Below, in pieces: positions 19,196 through 27,931 of a DNA stretch of 64,000 nt (positions within the stretch are counted from its first letter, which is position 1; each line of letters begins with the position of its first letter). The position numbers and the translations under genes were made by a program. The notes beneath the pieces are model-generated. The model did no database searches. It was not told the origin of the DNA and saw only the letters and a list, made by a program, of their open reading frames with translations. This stretch comes from Acidimicrobiia bacterium (GTDB lineage: Bacteria > Actinomycetota > Acidimicrobiia > Spongiisociales > ZC4RG35): NCBI GenBank assembly GCA_026002975.1, contig BPGJ01000006.1:62001-126000 (forward strand), written 5' to 3'.

Positions 19196-20130
19196 AGGTC
19201 CTGACCGGAGATCCGCTGTCGTGGGTCTTCGACCAGCCGACCGCGGTGACCATCGGTGTGTTCGACGGTGTTCATCTCGGCCATCAGCGGGTGATGGCCA
19301 CCTTGGTGGATCTGGCCGCCCGGGAGGATCTGGTTCCGGCCGCGTTGACCTTCGACCCCCATCCGCTGGAATTCCTCGCCCCGGAGAGGGCGCCGAAGCT
19401 CCTCACCGACGTCGAGCAGAGGATCGAGCTGCTGGAAGGATGCGGGATACGGATGGTGGGGGTGATGGCTTTCCCCCACATCCGTGACCTGCCGGCTCCC
19501 GCGTTCGCCCGTGAGGTGCTGTCGGAACGAATCCTGGCCCGCCACGTGGTAGTGGGCCGGGACTTCCGGTTCGGGCGGGACCGTACCGGTGACACGGCGC
19601 TCCTCGGCCGACTCGGTGAGGAGCTGGGCTTCAGGGTCGAAACGGTCGACATGGTGACGGTCGCGCACGGGGAGATCGTCTCGGCCACCAGGATCAGGGC
19701 CTACGTCGCGGCGGGGGACGTGGAAGCCGCAGCTCGTCTTCTCGGCAGGCCCTTCGAGCTGAGGGGTCGGGTGATCCGAGGCGACGCCCGGGGAAGGACA
19801 CTGGGTTTCCCTACCGCCAACCTGCACGTGCCGGCGAGGATGGCGATCCCGGCGGACGGGGTGTACGCGGTGTGGGCGGTGGTGGACGACCAGACCCATC
19901 CGGCCATGGCCAACATCGGGGTCCGTCCCACCTTCGGGGTGTCGGCCCGGACGGTGGAAGCCCATCTCCTCGACTTCGATGGTGACCTGTACGGCAAGGT
20001 GCTCCGTCTACGGTTCGTCGCGAGGCTCCGAGACGAGAAGGCGTTCGCATCGGTGGAGGAGCTGATCGACCAACTCGAGGCAGATCGTCGACGCACGGTC
20101 CGGGTCCTCGGAGGGAGGAGAGCAGGATGA
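19192..20130 (+). CDS. ribF: Bifunctional riboflavin kinase/FAD synthetase
   Basis: A 312-residue enzyme converting riboflavin to FMN and FAD. The N-terminal adenylyltransferase domain shows TIGVFDGVHLGHQRVM near 18 and GRDFRFGRDRTGD near 122. The C-terminal flavokinase domain has GDARGRTLGFPTANL near 196 and the NIGVRPTFG segment. ATGA overlaps on both sides couple it to truB and the Rid gene. Confidence 0.95.
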   Translation: MKVLTGDPLSWVFDQPTAVTIGVFDGVHLGHQRVMATLVDLAAREDLVPAALTFDPHPLEFLAPERAPKLLTDVEQRIELLEGCGIRMVGVMAFPHIRDLPAPAFAREVLSERILARHVVVGRDFRFGRDRTGDTALLGRLGEELGFRVETVDMVTVAHGEIVSATRIRAYVAAGDVEAAARLLGRPFELRGRVIRGDARGRTLGFPTANLHVPARMAIPADGVYAVWAVVDDQTHPAMANIGVRPTFGVSARTVEAHLLDFDGDLYGKVLRLRFVARLRDEKAFASVEELIDQLEADRRRTVRVLGGRRAG

Positions 20131-20507
20131 GAACCAGGATCGGATCGGGGTCGCCGTACGAGCCCCGTTACGGTTTCTCCAGGGCGATCCGTATCGGGCA
20201 GAGGGTGTTGGTGGCCGGCACCGCGCCGATCCCCCCGCCCGGACGGCCCCTCCCCGACGACGCCTACGGTCAGACCCACCTCTGTCTGGAGATTGCACTC
20301 GCCGCGTTGTCGGAGCTGGGGGCGTCGGTGGGCGACGTCGTCCGGACCCGCATGTATCTGGTGGACGGCTCCGACGCCGACGAGGTGGGCCGAGCCCACG
20401 GCGAGGTCTTCGGGTCGGTGAGGCCGGTGGCCACCATGGTGGTGGTCAAAGAGCTCCTGGACCCGGCGTGGAGGGTGGAGGTCGAGATCGAGGCGGAGAT
20501 CCACTAG
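20127..20507 (+). CDS. RidA/YjgF family protein
   Basis: A 126-residue Rid-fold protein. The RidA subgroup deaminates reactive enamine/imine intermediates from PLP enzymes. Core signatures are VLVAGTAPI, the QTHLCLEIALAALSELGAS helix and DVVRTRMYLVD, in which the arginine corresponds to the conserved RidA active-site Arg. Overlaps the end of ribF (ATGA). Which Rid subgroup it belongs to is not clear, so activity is inferred from the fold. Confidence 0.85.
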   Translation: MRTRIGSGSPYEPRYGFSRAIRIGQRVLVAGTAPIPPPGRPLPDDAYGQTHLCLEIALAALSELGASVGDVVRTRMYLVDGSDADEVGRAHGEVFGSVRPVATMVVVKELLDPAWRVEVEIEAEIH

Positions 20508-20519
20508 CGGCGGACCTGT

Positions 20520-20525
20520 TACACT
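20520..20525 (+). promoter_or_regulatory. Putative -10 element of rpsO
   Basis: TACACT lies 42 nt before the rpsO ATG and directly after the Rid gene stop, a strong TANNNT match with no obvious -35. The leader would be about 35 nt with GAGGAA as a distant ribosome binding site. Confidence 0.45.
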
Positions 20526-20567
20526 CGTCCTGTCTCCCTTCCCCGATGCGAGGAACCTCATACGCGT

Positions 20568-20825
20568 ATGAAGACGACCCAGGAAATCATCTCGGAGTTC
20601 GGGCATCACGAGTCCGACACGGGCTCGCCCGAAGTTCAGGTGGCGATCCTCACCGAGCGGATCAACCACCTGACGGAGCATCTCCGCCAACACAAGCACG
20701 ACCACCACAGCCGCAGAGGCCTGCTGATGATGGTGGGGAAGCGGCGGCGACTCCTCGACTATCTGAAACGTCAGGACGTGGAGCGTTACCGGCGTCTCAT
20801 CGCCGCGCTCGACCTGCGTCGCTGA
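20568..20825 (+). CDS. rpsO: 30S ribosomal protein S15
   Basis: An 85-residue S15, slightly shorter than the usual 89. It contains the rRNA-binding motif [19 protein letters not shown], the [10 protein letters not shown] segment and [10 protein letters not shown]. The adjacent rpsO-pnp order is nearly universal. Confidence 0.96.
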   Translation: MKTTQEIISEFGHHESDTGSPEVQVAILTERINHLTEHLRQHKHDHHSRRGLLMMVGKRRRLLDYLKRQDVERYRRLIAALDLRR

Positions 20826-20904
20826 GAGCACCTATACCATTGGGAACGAACCCGACGATCGTATGGTCGTCGCAGAGGGGAGCCCGTGGCCGGTTGCTAG
20901 TTGC

Positions 20905-20929
20905 CGGCCCTCGATCCGATCGAGGGCCG
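20905..20929 (+). promoter_or_regulatory. pnp leader stem-loop
   Basis: A perfect 11-bp inverted repeat (cggccctcgat / atcgagggccg) with a 3-nt loop lies 47 nt before the pnp start. In E. coli a pnp leader stem is the RNase III site for autoregulation. A similar role here is inference; it could also end rpsO transcription, though no T tract follows. Confidence 0.45.
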
Positions 20930-20975
20930 ACCACTGGTAACGGGCCGGGCTCCACGATCAGAAGGAGCGAACATC

Positions 20976-23300
20976 GTGCCTGAAATCACCGTATCCGCCG
21001 AGATCGGCGGCAAGACCTTCCAGTTCTCCACCGGCAAGCTGGCCCTCCAAGCCGACGGGGCGGTGGTGGCCCGTCTGGGAGGGATCGAGATGTTGGTGAC
21101 GGCCTGCGCCAACAAGGCCCTGCGGGAGGGAATCGACTTCTTTCCGCTCACCGTCGACTTCGAAGAACGGATGTACGCCGCCGGGAAGATCCCCGGGTCG
21201 TTCTTCCGGAGGGAGGGCCGTCCCACCGAACAGGCGATCCTGGCGGCCCGGCTGATCGACCGACCCCTCCGCCCTTCCTTCGCCGATGGTTTCCGCTGCG
21301 AGACCCAGGTGGTGGTCACCTCCCTGGCGGTCGACAACGAGAACCCGTTCGACGTGGTGGCTCTCAACGGAGCCTCGGCAGCCCTCATGGTCAGCCCGAT
21401 CCCCTTCCTCGGGCCGATCGGGGGGGTGCGGATGGCCCTCCGCAAAGGGGAGTGGATCCCCTTCCCGACCCACGCCGAGCTCGACGAATCGGTGTTCGAA
21501 CTCGTGGTCGCGGGACGCCGCAACTCCGACGGCGGCATCGACGTGATGATGGTCGAAGCCGGGGCCACCGAAGAAGGAGTCCGTCTGGTCAAGGCGGGGG
21601 ACCCGCCCAGCGACGAGGCGGCGGTCGCCGAGGGGCTGGAAGCCGCCAAGCCGTACATCGACCAGCTAATCCAGCTCCAGCTGGATCTCGCAGCCCGCGT
21701 GACACCCAGGGAGGTCGAATGGCCGGTGGCGATCGACTACACCGAGGAGATCCTCCACAAGGTCGAGGAGGTCGCTCCGGCCCACCTCGAGGAGGTGATC
21801 CGGATCGCCGACAAGCGGGAACGGTCCGCCGCCGAGGAGAAGGCCCTGGCGGCCACCTTGGAAGCGATCGGGTTGTCGGGCGACGACGCCGACCCTGTCC
21901 AGGTGGCCATGGCCGCCCGGGCCTTCAAGTACGTGTCGAAGAAGCTCATGCGCCGCCGGGTGGTGACCGAGGGCGTCCGTCTGGACGGTCGGGGACCGAC
22001 CGACATCCGACCCATAGTCGCCGAGGTGGGCGTGGTGGGCCGCACCCACGGGTCGGGACTGTTCCAGCGGGGAGAGACCCAGGTGCTGACCATCGCCACC
22101 CTGGGGATGCTGAAGATGGAGCAGCTCCTGGACAACCTGGGGATCGACGAGTCGAAGCGGTACATGCACCACTACAACTTCCCGCCCTTCTCGACCGGTG
22201 AGGCGGGTTTCATGCGTGGGCCGCGCCGCCGGGAGATCGGTCACGGAGCCCTGGCGGAGAAGGCGGTGCTCCCCGTGGTCCCCACCGAGGACGAGTTCCC
22301 CTATGCGTTGCGTCTCGTGTCCGAGGTGTTGTCCTCCAACGGCTCGACCTCGATGGCGTCGGTGTGCGCGTCCTCGCTGGCTCTGATGGACGCCGGCGTG
22401 CCCATCATCGAACCGGTCGGTGGAATCGCCATGGGGCTCATCTACGAGGAAGGGCGCTACGTCACCCTGACGGACATCTTGGGTGCGGAAGACGCCCTGG
22501 GTGACATGGACTTCAAGGTGGCCGGCACTGCCGACATGATCACCGCCCTGCAGCTCGACACCAAGATCCAGGGTCTCCCGTCCGAGGTGCTGCGCGAGGC
22601 CCTCGAGCAGGCCCGGACGGCTCGCCTCCACATCCTCGAGAAGATGAGGGAGGCGATACCGGCTCCCCGCCCGGAGCTGAGCCGGTGGGCTCCCAGGATC
22701 GAAGCGGTGGAGATCCCCAAGGACAAGATCGGTGAGGTGATCGGCCCCAAGGGCAAGGTGGTGCGGGAACTCGAGGAGGAGACGGGCGCCACCATCGAGA
22801 TCGACGAAGACGGAAACGTGGGGATCGTCCGCATCGCATCCAACGACGCGGAGGTTTTGAAGGCTGCCAAGGAGAGGGTGTTGGCGATCGCCTATCCGCC
22901 CGAACCCGAGATCGGCAAGGTGTACGAAGGCGAGGTGGTGAACATCACCAAGTTCGGCGCCTTCATCAACATCCTTCCGGGGCGAGACGGGCTACTCCAC
23001 ATCTCCAAGTTGGACGCATCCCGGCGGGTCGAGCGGGTAGAGGACCACCTGAAGCTGGGTGACCGAGTCAAGGTGCGTCTCGCCGAGATCGACCGCAACG
23101 GCAAGTTGAGCCTCGACCTGGCCGAGCCGCTCGGGGATGGTTCCGAAGGCGAAGCCCCGACTCTCGAACCTGCCGAGCAGGCGACCGGGCCGAAGCAGGA
23201 GCGGCCGACCGGGTCGAAGCAGGAGCGGCGGTCCGAAGGCGACAAGCGCAGGGCAGCTCCCTCGTTCGAGGAGACCTTCGAGCGGATGCGGAAGGGTTAG
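20976..23300 (+). CDS. pnp: Polyribonucleotide nucleotidyltransferase
   Basis: A 774-residue PNPase, the phosphorolytic 3'-5' exonuclease that also makes (p)ppGpp-related actinobacterial functions in some species. Two RNase PH domains flank the helical domain; FFRREGRPTEQAIL and the RRRVVTEGVRLDGRG junction are visible. KH domain: IGEVIGPKGKVVRELEE near 590. S1 domain: GEVVNITKFGAFINILPG near 650. GTG at 20976 with an AGAAGGAGC site was chosen over an in-frame upstream ATG in the leader. The C-terminus carries an imperfect tandem repeat (TGPKQERP/TGSKQERR). Confidence 0.96.
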   Translation: MPEITVSAEIGGKTFQFSTGKLALQADGAVVARLGGIEMLVTACANKALREGIDFFPLTVDFEERMYAAGKIPGSFFRREGRPTEQAILAARLIDRPLRPSFADGFRCETQVVVTSLAVDNENPFDVVALNGASAALMVSPIPFLGPIGGVRMALRKGEWIPFPTHAELDESVFELVVAGRRNSDGGIDVMMVEAGATEEGVRLVKAGDPPSDEAAVAEGLEAAKPYIDQLIQLQLDLAARVTPREVEWPVAIDYTEEILHKVEEVAPAHLEEVIRIADKRERSAAEEKALAATLEAIGLSGDDADPVQVAMAARAFKYVSKKLMRRRVVTEGVRLDGRGPTDIRPIVAEVGVVGRTHGSGLFQRGETQVLTIATLGMLKMEQLLDNLGIDESKRYMHHYNFPPFSTGEAGFMRGPRRREIGHGALAEKAVLPVVPTEDEFPYALRLVSEVLSSNGSTSMASVCASSLALMDAGVPIIEPVGGIAMGLIYEEGRYVTLTDILGAEDALGDMDFKVAGTADMITALQLDTKIQGLPSEVLREALEQARTARLHILEKMREAIPAPRPELSRWAPRIEAVEIPKDKIGEVIGPKGKVVRELEEETGATIEIDEDGNVGIVRIASNDAEVLKAAKERVLAIAYPPEPEIGKVYEGEVVNITKFGAFINILPGRDGLLHISKLDASRRVERVEDHLKLGDRVKVRLAEIDRNGKLSLDLAEPLGDGSEGEAPTLEPAEQATGPKQERPTGSKQERRSEGDKRRAAPSFEETFERMRKG

Positions 23301-23308
23301 GTGATCGG

Positions 23309-25897
23309 GTGGACGCCGGTTCCTACCCCCGGATAGCCGCCTCCGCCCACACCCTCCCCCCCGGGGAGGTGATCGAAGCCCTCCACAGCAGCCCGGAAGG
23401 GCTCACACCGGAAGAAGCAGCCCGCCGGCTGGAAGTCTTCGGTCCCAACGAACTCACCCACTCCGAACCGCCTTCTCCGTGGGCGGTGCTGGCGGCCCAG
23501 TTCCGCAACCTCCTGATCGTGATGCTGCTCGTGGGCGCGGGGCTGTCCGCGCTGGTCGGTCACGGACTCGAGGCGGTGATCATCGCGGTGATCGTCCTGT
23601 TCGCGGCGTTGCTCGGTTTCGTTCAGGAGTACCGTGCGGAGAGGGCGCTCCAGGCGTTACGCGAGATGGCTTCGCCCACCGCCAAGGTGATCCGCGGCGC
23701 CACCCTGACGACGATCGAGTCCCGGCTCCTGGTTCCGGGCGACGTCGTGGTGTTGGAAGCCGGTGACCGGGTTCCTGCCGACCTGAGGTTGATCACCGCC
23801 GTCAACCTGAGGATCGACGAGAGTGCACTGACCGGCGAGTCGGTCCCGGTGTCCAAGGACGCCGACATCCTCTCCGACCAGGACGCGGGGCCTGGAGACC
23901 GGCATGGAATGGCGTTCGCCGGCACGGTGGTGGTCCACGGTCGGGGCCGAGGTGTGGTCACCGCCACCGGGATGAGCACCGAGTTCGGGCGTATCGCCGG
24001 GATGTTGGACACCATCGAGGTGGGTCGTACTCCGCTCCAGGAGAACCTCGACCGGCTCGGACGGTGGTTGGCCGCGGCGGCGGCGGTGGTGGTGGCGGTG
24101 ATAGCCGTGGTCGGCGTGCTCCGCGGCCTCGGCCTGCTGGACATGTTCCTGTTCGGCATCGCCTTGGCGGTGGCGGTGGTTCCAGAGGCGCTGCCCGCGG
24201 TGGTGACGATCTCGCTGGCTCTCGGCGTCAGGAAGATGGTGGCCCGCAACGTGCTGGTGCGGCGGCTCCCGGCGGTGGAGACGTTGGGCAGCACCTCGGT
24301 GGTCTGCACCGACAAGACCGGAACCCTGACCCTCAACCAGATGACGGTCCGTACCCTCGTCACGATCGACGGCGCCTACCAGCCGGGGCGGGACGGCCCG
24401 CCCCCCGACCCGGTGAAGAAGCTCCTGACCGCGGCGGTACTCGCCTCCGACGCCGATCCGACATCGGGCATGGGAGACCCCACCGAGGTGGCCCTGGTCC
24501 GAGCCGGCGCCGACCTGGGGATCGTCAAGGCGGAGGTCGAGCAGCGGATGCCACGAATCGACGAGCGCCCCTTCTCCTCCGAGACCAAGCGGATGGTGAC
24601 GGTTCATCGCTCACCCGATGGACGGGTGGTGGCTTTCGCCAAGGGAGCCCCCGAGGTGATCCTCTCCATGTGCGGGGAAACCGACGGTTTCGTCGAGCGG
24701 GCAGCCGAGATGGCCGACCAGGGACTGAGGGTCCTCGGAGTGGCCGTCAAGGAAGGATGGGACGGGGACGAGCAGGGTATGACCTTCCTGGGACTGGTCG
24801 GGCTTCTCGACCCGCCGCGACCCGAGGTGCCCGACGCGGTCCGCGAGGCCCAGGAGGCGGGGATCCGGGTGGTGATGGTCACCGGCGACCATCCCGCTAC
24901 CGCGGTGGCGGTGGCCCGGGAGGTCGGCATCCACCGGCAGGGCGACCGGGTGCTGAGCGGCCGGGAGATGAACGAGCTGACCGACGACCGGTTGCGGGAG
25001 GTGGTCCCGCAGGTGACGGTGTACGCCCGGGTCAGCCCCGCCGACAAGCTGCGGATCGTCGAGGCCTGGCAGTCGCATCGGCAGGTGGTGGCCATGACCG
25101 GGGACGGAGTCAACGATGCCCCGGCCCTCAAGCGAGCCGACATCGGTGTGGCGATGGGCATCACCGGCACCGACGTCTCCAAGGAAGCCGCGGAGATCGT
25201 CCTCCTCGACGACAACTTCGCGTCGATCGTCGCGGCCGTGGAGGAAGGGCGGGGGATCTACTCCAACATCAAGAAATACCTGATGTATCTGCTGTCCTCC
25301 AACCTGGGCGAGATACTCCTCATCGCGGTGGCGACCCTCGCCGGGCTGCCTCTGCCACTCACCGCGGTGCAGATCCTCTACGTCAACCTCGCTACCGACG
25401 GCCTGCCCGCACTGGCCCTGTCGGTGGACCCTCCGGAGGCCGACCTGATGAAACGTCCTCCCAGGGACCCGGGGAGGGGGATCTTCACCGCTCCGGTGGT
25501 GACGCTGATGACCGCGGGTGGCGTCTGGTCGGCGGTGGTGAACCTGGCGGTGTTCCTCGTGACATGGAGATCCACCGGCGACCAACAGCTCGCGGTGGCC
25601 CACACCTTCGGATCCCTGGTGTTGATCCAGTTCTTCAAGGCGTACACCTTCCGATCCGACCACCTGCCGGTGTGGCAGAGACCCTTCGCCAACCGCTGGC
25701 TGAACCTGGCGGTGGGCTGGGAGCTGCTGCTACTGGCCGCGATCGTCTATCTGCCCTTCCTCCAGCCGCTGTTCGACACCAGATCGTTCACCCTCGGCGA
25801 GTGGGCCGCTCTCGGGGCCGCCGGGTTCAGCGTGGTTCCCGTGTTGGAGGCCGTCAAAGCCGCCGTCAGGCGTGGGTGGCTGGGCGAGGTGGAATGA
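23309..25897 (+). CDS. P-type cation-transporting ATPase (Ca2+/P2-type)
   Basis: An 862-residue P-type ATPase of the P2 (SERCA/PMR1-like) group. The N-terminal cation ATPase domain leads to TGES near 174, the M4 motif VPEALPAVVT near 295, the phosphorylation site DKTGTLT near 335, KGAPEVIL, TGDHPATA, and GDGVNDAP near 598. About ten membrane segments are visible. The M4 motif reads PEALP rather than PEGLP. Likely Ca2+ or another divalent cation, but Na+ or K+ cannot be excluded. GTG start 8 bp after pnp; its end overlaps the GH15 gene by 4 bp. Confidence 0.88.
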   Translation: MDAGSYPRIAASAHTLPPGEVIEALHSSPEGLTPEEAARRLEVFGPNELTHSEPPSPWAVLAAQFRNLLIVMLLVGAGLSALVGHGLEAVIIAVIVLFAALLGFVQEYRAERALQALREMASPTAKVIRGATLTTIESRLLVPGDVVVLEAGDRVPADLRLITAVNLRIDESALTGESVPVSKDADILSDQDAGPGDRHGMAFAGTVVVHGRGRGVVTATGMSTEFGRIAGMLDTIEVGRTPLQENLDRLGRWLAAAAAVVVAVIAVVGVLRGLGLLDMFLFGIALAVAVVPEALPAVVTISLALGVRKMVARNVLVRRLPAVETLGSTSVVCTDKTGTLTLNQMTVRTLVTIDGAYQPGRDGPPPDPVKKLLTAAVLASDADPTSGMGDPTEVALVRAGADLGIVKAEVEQRMPRIDERPFSSETKRMVTVHRSPDGRVVAFAKGAPEVILSMCGETDGFVERAAEMADQGLRVLGVAVKEGWDGDEQGMTFLGLVGLLDPPRPEVPDAVREAQEAGIRVVMVTGDHPATAVAVAREVGIHRQGDRVLSGREMNELTDDRLREVVPQVTVYARVSPADKLRIVEAWQSHRQVVAMTGDGVNDAPALKRADIGVAMGITGTDVSKEAAEIVLLDDNFASIVAAVEEGRGIYSNIKKYLMYLLSSNLGEILLIAVATLAGLPLPLTAVQILYVNLATDGLPALALSVDPPEADLMKRPPRDPGRGIFTAPVVTLMTAGGVWSAVVNLAVFLVTWRSTGDQQLAVAHTFGSLVLIQFFKAYTFRSDHLPVWQRPFANRWLNLAVGWELLLLAAIVYLPFLQPLFDTRSFTLGEWAALGAAGFSVVPVLEAVKAAVRRGWLGEVE

Positions 25898-27714
25898 CCG
25901 ACCGCTACCCGTCTCTCGACGCCTACGCGTTCATCGGGGACGGTCACACCGGCGCCTTGGTCTCCCGGTACGGGTGCATCGACTGGTGCTGCATGCCCCG
26001 GATCGACTCGCCGGCCTGCTTCGCCCGCCTGCTCGACTGGGACCGTGGCGGACACTTCACCATCTCTCCTCCGGGCCGGGATTGGAGCAGCCGGCGCCGT
26101 TACCTCCCCGACACCCTCATCCTCGAGTCGACCTTCGTCACCCCCACCGGCACGGCACGTCTGATCGACGGAGTGGCGATGCGCCGGGGAGGGAGACTCC
26201 ACCCCTACCGGCAGATCCTGCGGGTGCTGGAGGGCATCGAAGGCGAGGTGGAGGTGGAGGTCCGGATCGATCCCCGCTTCGAGTACGGGGCGGTCCGGCC
26301 CAGGCTACGCCGGGCGGGAGAAGCCATCACCGCCGTGGGGGGTAGCACCGGACTGTTGTTCTCCGGCGACGTGGAACTCCAGATAGCCGACGGGCAGATG
26401 GGAGCCGACCTGCGGATCTCGGAGGGTGAAACCCGGCGCCTGTCGATGCAGTGGCATCCACCCCACGTCCTCGACGACGACCTACCCGCCCCGTGTTCGG
26501 GAGACGAGATCTCCCGGCGGCTGGACGAAACCCGTGTCTGGTGGTCGACCTGGAGCGGAGGGCTCCTCGGGGATCCCCACCTCGAAACGGCTCGACACTC
26601 CGCTCGCGTGCTCAAGGCCATGATCAACCCGCCCACCGGCGCCATGGTGGCGGCTCCCACCACCTCGCTGCCGGAGTGGATCGGCGGCACACGCAACTGG
26701 GACTACCGCTACACCTGGATCAGGGACTCCGTCTTCGCGGTGAGGGCCCTGAGCCGGCTGGGAGCCCTGGCCGAGGCGGAGGGTTTCAGACGGTTCGTGG
26801 AGCGAACCGCCGCGGGTCTGGCAGAAGAGATCCAGGTCCTGTACGGGATCGACGGTGCCATTCGACTCCCCGAATTCGAGTTGGAGTTGGAGGGATACCG
26901 CAGATCCCGGCCGGTCAGGGTGGGCAACGCCGCCCACCGGCAGGTGCAGCTCGACACCTACGGGTACCTGATCGAGCTGGAGTGGGATTGGCACCTGCTC
27001 GGGCGGCCCGCCGACCCCGAGTACCTCCGTTTCGTGTCCGACATCGCCGACTTGGTGTGCCGGGTGTGGCAGGAGCCCGACCGGGGCATCTGGGAGGTGC
27101 GGGGGGAGCCCCGACACTTCGTCCAGTCGAAGGCGATGTGCTGGGTGGCCCTCGACCGGGCGGTGCGGCTGGCCTCCGAGACCGAGCTCCGGGGTGACGT
27201 CGACCGGTGGTCCGCCACCCGGGACAGCATCCGCGAGGCGATCGAAACCCGGGGTGTGGTCGACGGTTCGTACGTCCGCTCCTTCGGCTCCCGGGAAGTG
27301 GACGCGGCCCTCCTGTTGCTTCCCATCGTCGGATACGTCGACGCCGACGACCCTCTGATGAAGCGGACGGTCGACCGGATCGTCGACGAGTTGGGAGTGC
27401 AGGGGTCGAGGTTGATCCGCAGGTATCGAACTGATGACGGCATTCCCGGTGAGGAAGGGTGTTTCCTGGCTGCCGGCTTCTGGCTGGCCCAGGTCTTGGC
27501 TCTCCAAGGTCGGCGAGACGAGGCGGTGGCCGTCTTCGACGAGTGTGTGGGAACCGGAGGGGATCTGGGGCTGTTCAGCGAGGAGTTCGACCCTGCCAGC
27601 GGGGCCATGTTGGGAAACTACCCCCAGGCTCTAACCCATCTGGCCCACATCGATGCGCTGTACACGATCCTGGAGGGGCGGGATTCTCCGACGTCCCCAT
27701 CGCTCTCCGAGTAG
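25894..27714 (+). CDS. Glycoside hydrolase family 15 protein (glucoamylase/trehalase-like)
   Basis: A 606-residue GH15 enzyme. The N-terminal beta domain begins with the family pattern YAFIGDGHTGALVSRYG and IDWCCMPRIDSPACF. The (alpha/alpha)6 barrel has PEWIGGTRNWDYRYTWIRDS and a late SEEFDPASGAMLGNYPQA with the catalytic glutamate region. Actinobacterial members include glucoamylases and mycobacterial trehalases; the substrate here is not determined. ATG 25894 overlaps the ATPase stop. Its TAG stop is also the first half of the -10 hexamer of the downstream riboswitch. Confidence 0.88.
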   Translation: MTDRYPSLDAYAFIGDGHTGALVSRYGCIDWCCMPRIDSPACFARLLDWDRGGHFTISPPGRDWSSRRRYLPDTLILESTFVTPTGTARLIDGVAMRRGGRLHPYRQILRVLEGIEGEVEVEVRIDPRFEYGAVRPRLRRAGEAITAVGGSTGLLFSGDVELQIADGQMGADLRISEGETRRLSMQWHPPHVLDDDLPAPCSGDEISRRLDETRVWWSTWSGGLLGDPHLETARHSARVLKAMINPPTGAMVAAPTTSLPEWIGGTRNWDYRYTWIRDSVFAVRALSRLGALAEAEGFRRFVERTAAGLAEEIQVLYGIDGAIRLPEFELELEGYRRSRPVRVGNAAHRQVQLDTYGYLIELEWDWHLLGRPADPEYLRFVSDIADLVCRVWQEPDRGIWEVRGEPRHFVQSKAMCWVALDRAVRLASETELRGDVDRWSATRDSIREAIETRGVVDGSYVRSFGSREVDAALLLLPIVGYVDADDPLMKRTVDRIVDELGVQGSRLIRRYRTDDGIPGEEGCFLAAGFWLAQVLALQGRRDEAVAVFDECVGTGGDLGLFSEEFDPASGAMLGNYPQALTHLAHIDALYTILEGRDSPTSPSLSE

Positions 27715-27717
27715 CAT
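27712..27717 (+). promoter_or_regulatory. Putative -10 element of the cDPG operon
   Basis: TAGCAT, sharing the GH15 stop codon, would start transcription near 27724, exactly where the riboswitch aptamer begins. No clear -35 is seen. Confidence 0.5.
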
Positions 27718-27723
27718 TCACCA

Positions 27724-27840
27724 CACGCCGAGCCCGGCCGCTGGCCGGGGCGGGGGACCCAATCCAACAGGGGCGAATCCCGGTCTCCGGGTAGGGCCAC
27801 CTTCCGGCCCGAGCCCGTCAGCTAACCCCGTAGGCGGGGT
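27724..27840 (+). promoter_or_regulatory. c-di-AMP riboswitch (ydaO/yuaA class) aptamer
   Basis: The leader carries the conserved ydaO/yuaA core in order: CGCCGAGCCCG (27726 on), CGGGGGACCC, GGGGCGAATCC, TAGGGCCACCTT, CCCGAGCCCGTCAGCTAAC and CCCGTAGGCG (to 27836). The outer stem pairs CGCC 27726-27729 with GGCG 27833-27836. It aligns motif by motif with the well-known Thermoanaerobacter aptamer (GGGGTTAATC, TAGGGATACCTT, ACAGCTAACTCCGGAGGC). These RNAs bind cyclic di-AMP and usually switch expression off. Downstream are 2-phosphoglycerate kinase and cDPG synthetase. Confidence 0.9.
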
Positions 27841-27928
27841 CCGGCGGAGGTCCGGACCCGTGGAGGAAGGAGCCAGAGATGCTGGCTCTCCGCCCGCCGG
27901 GTCTCCCGGCCCGTTGAAAGGAGGGCGG
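27837..27928 (+). promoter_or_regulatory. Putative riboswitch expression platform
   Basis: Three stems follow the aptamer: GGGTCCG/CGGACCC (27837-27859), AGCCAG/CTGGCT (27871-27887), and a nested pair in which CCGCCC 27890-27895 pairs with GGGCGG 27923-27928 around a GCCGGG/CCCGGC hairpin (27896-27910). The outer pairing covers the 3' half of the AAAGGAGG ribosome binding site (27917-27924) of the kinase gene, which suggests translational control. No T tract is present. Confidence 0.45.
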
Positions 27929-27931
27929 CCC

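Noticed and set aside
24064..27714. A 1216-codon open frame that looks like a giant protein fused to the GH15 enzyme
   Set aside because: The first half is an Arg/Gly/Pro-rich shadow of the P-type ATPase in another frame. The GH15 part has its own ATG at 25894 overlapping the ATPase stop, and typical family N-terminal sequence starts exactly there.
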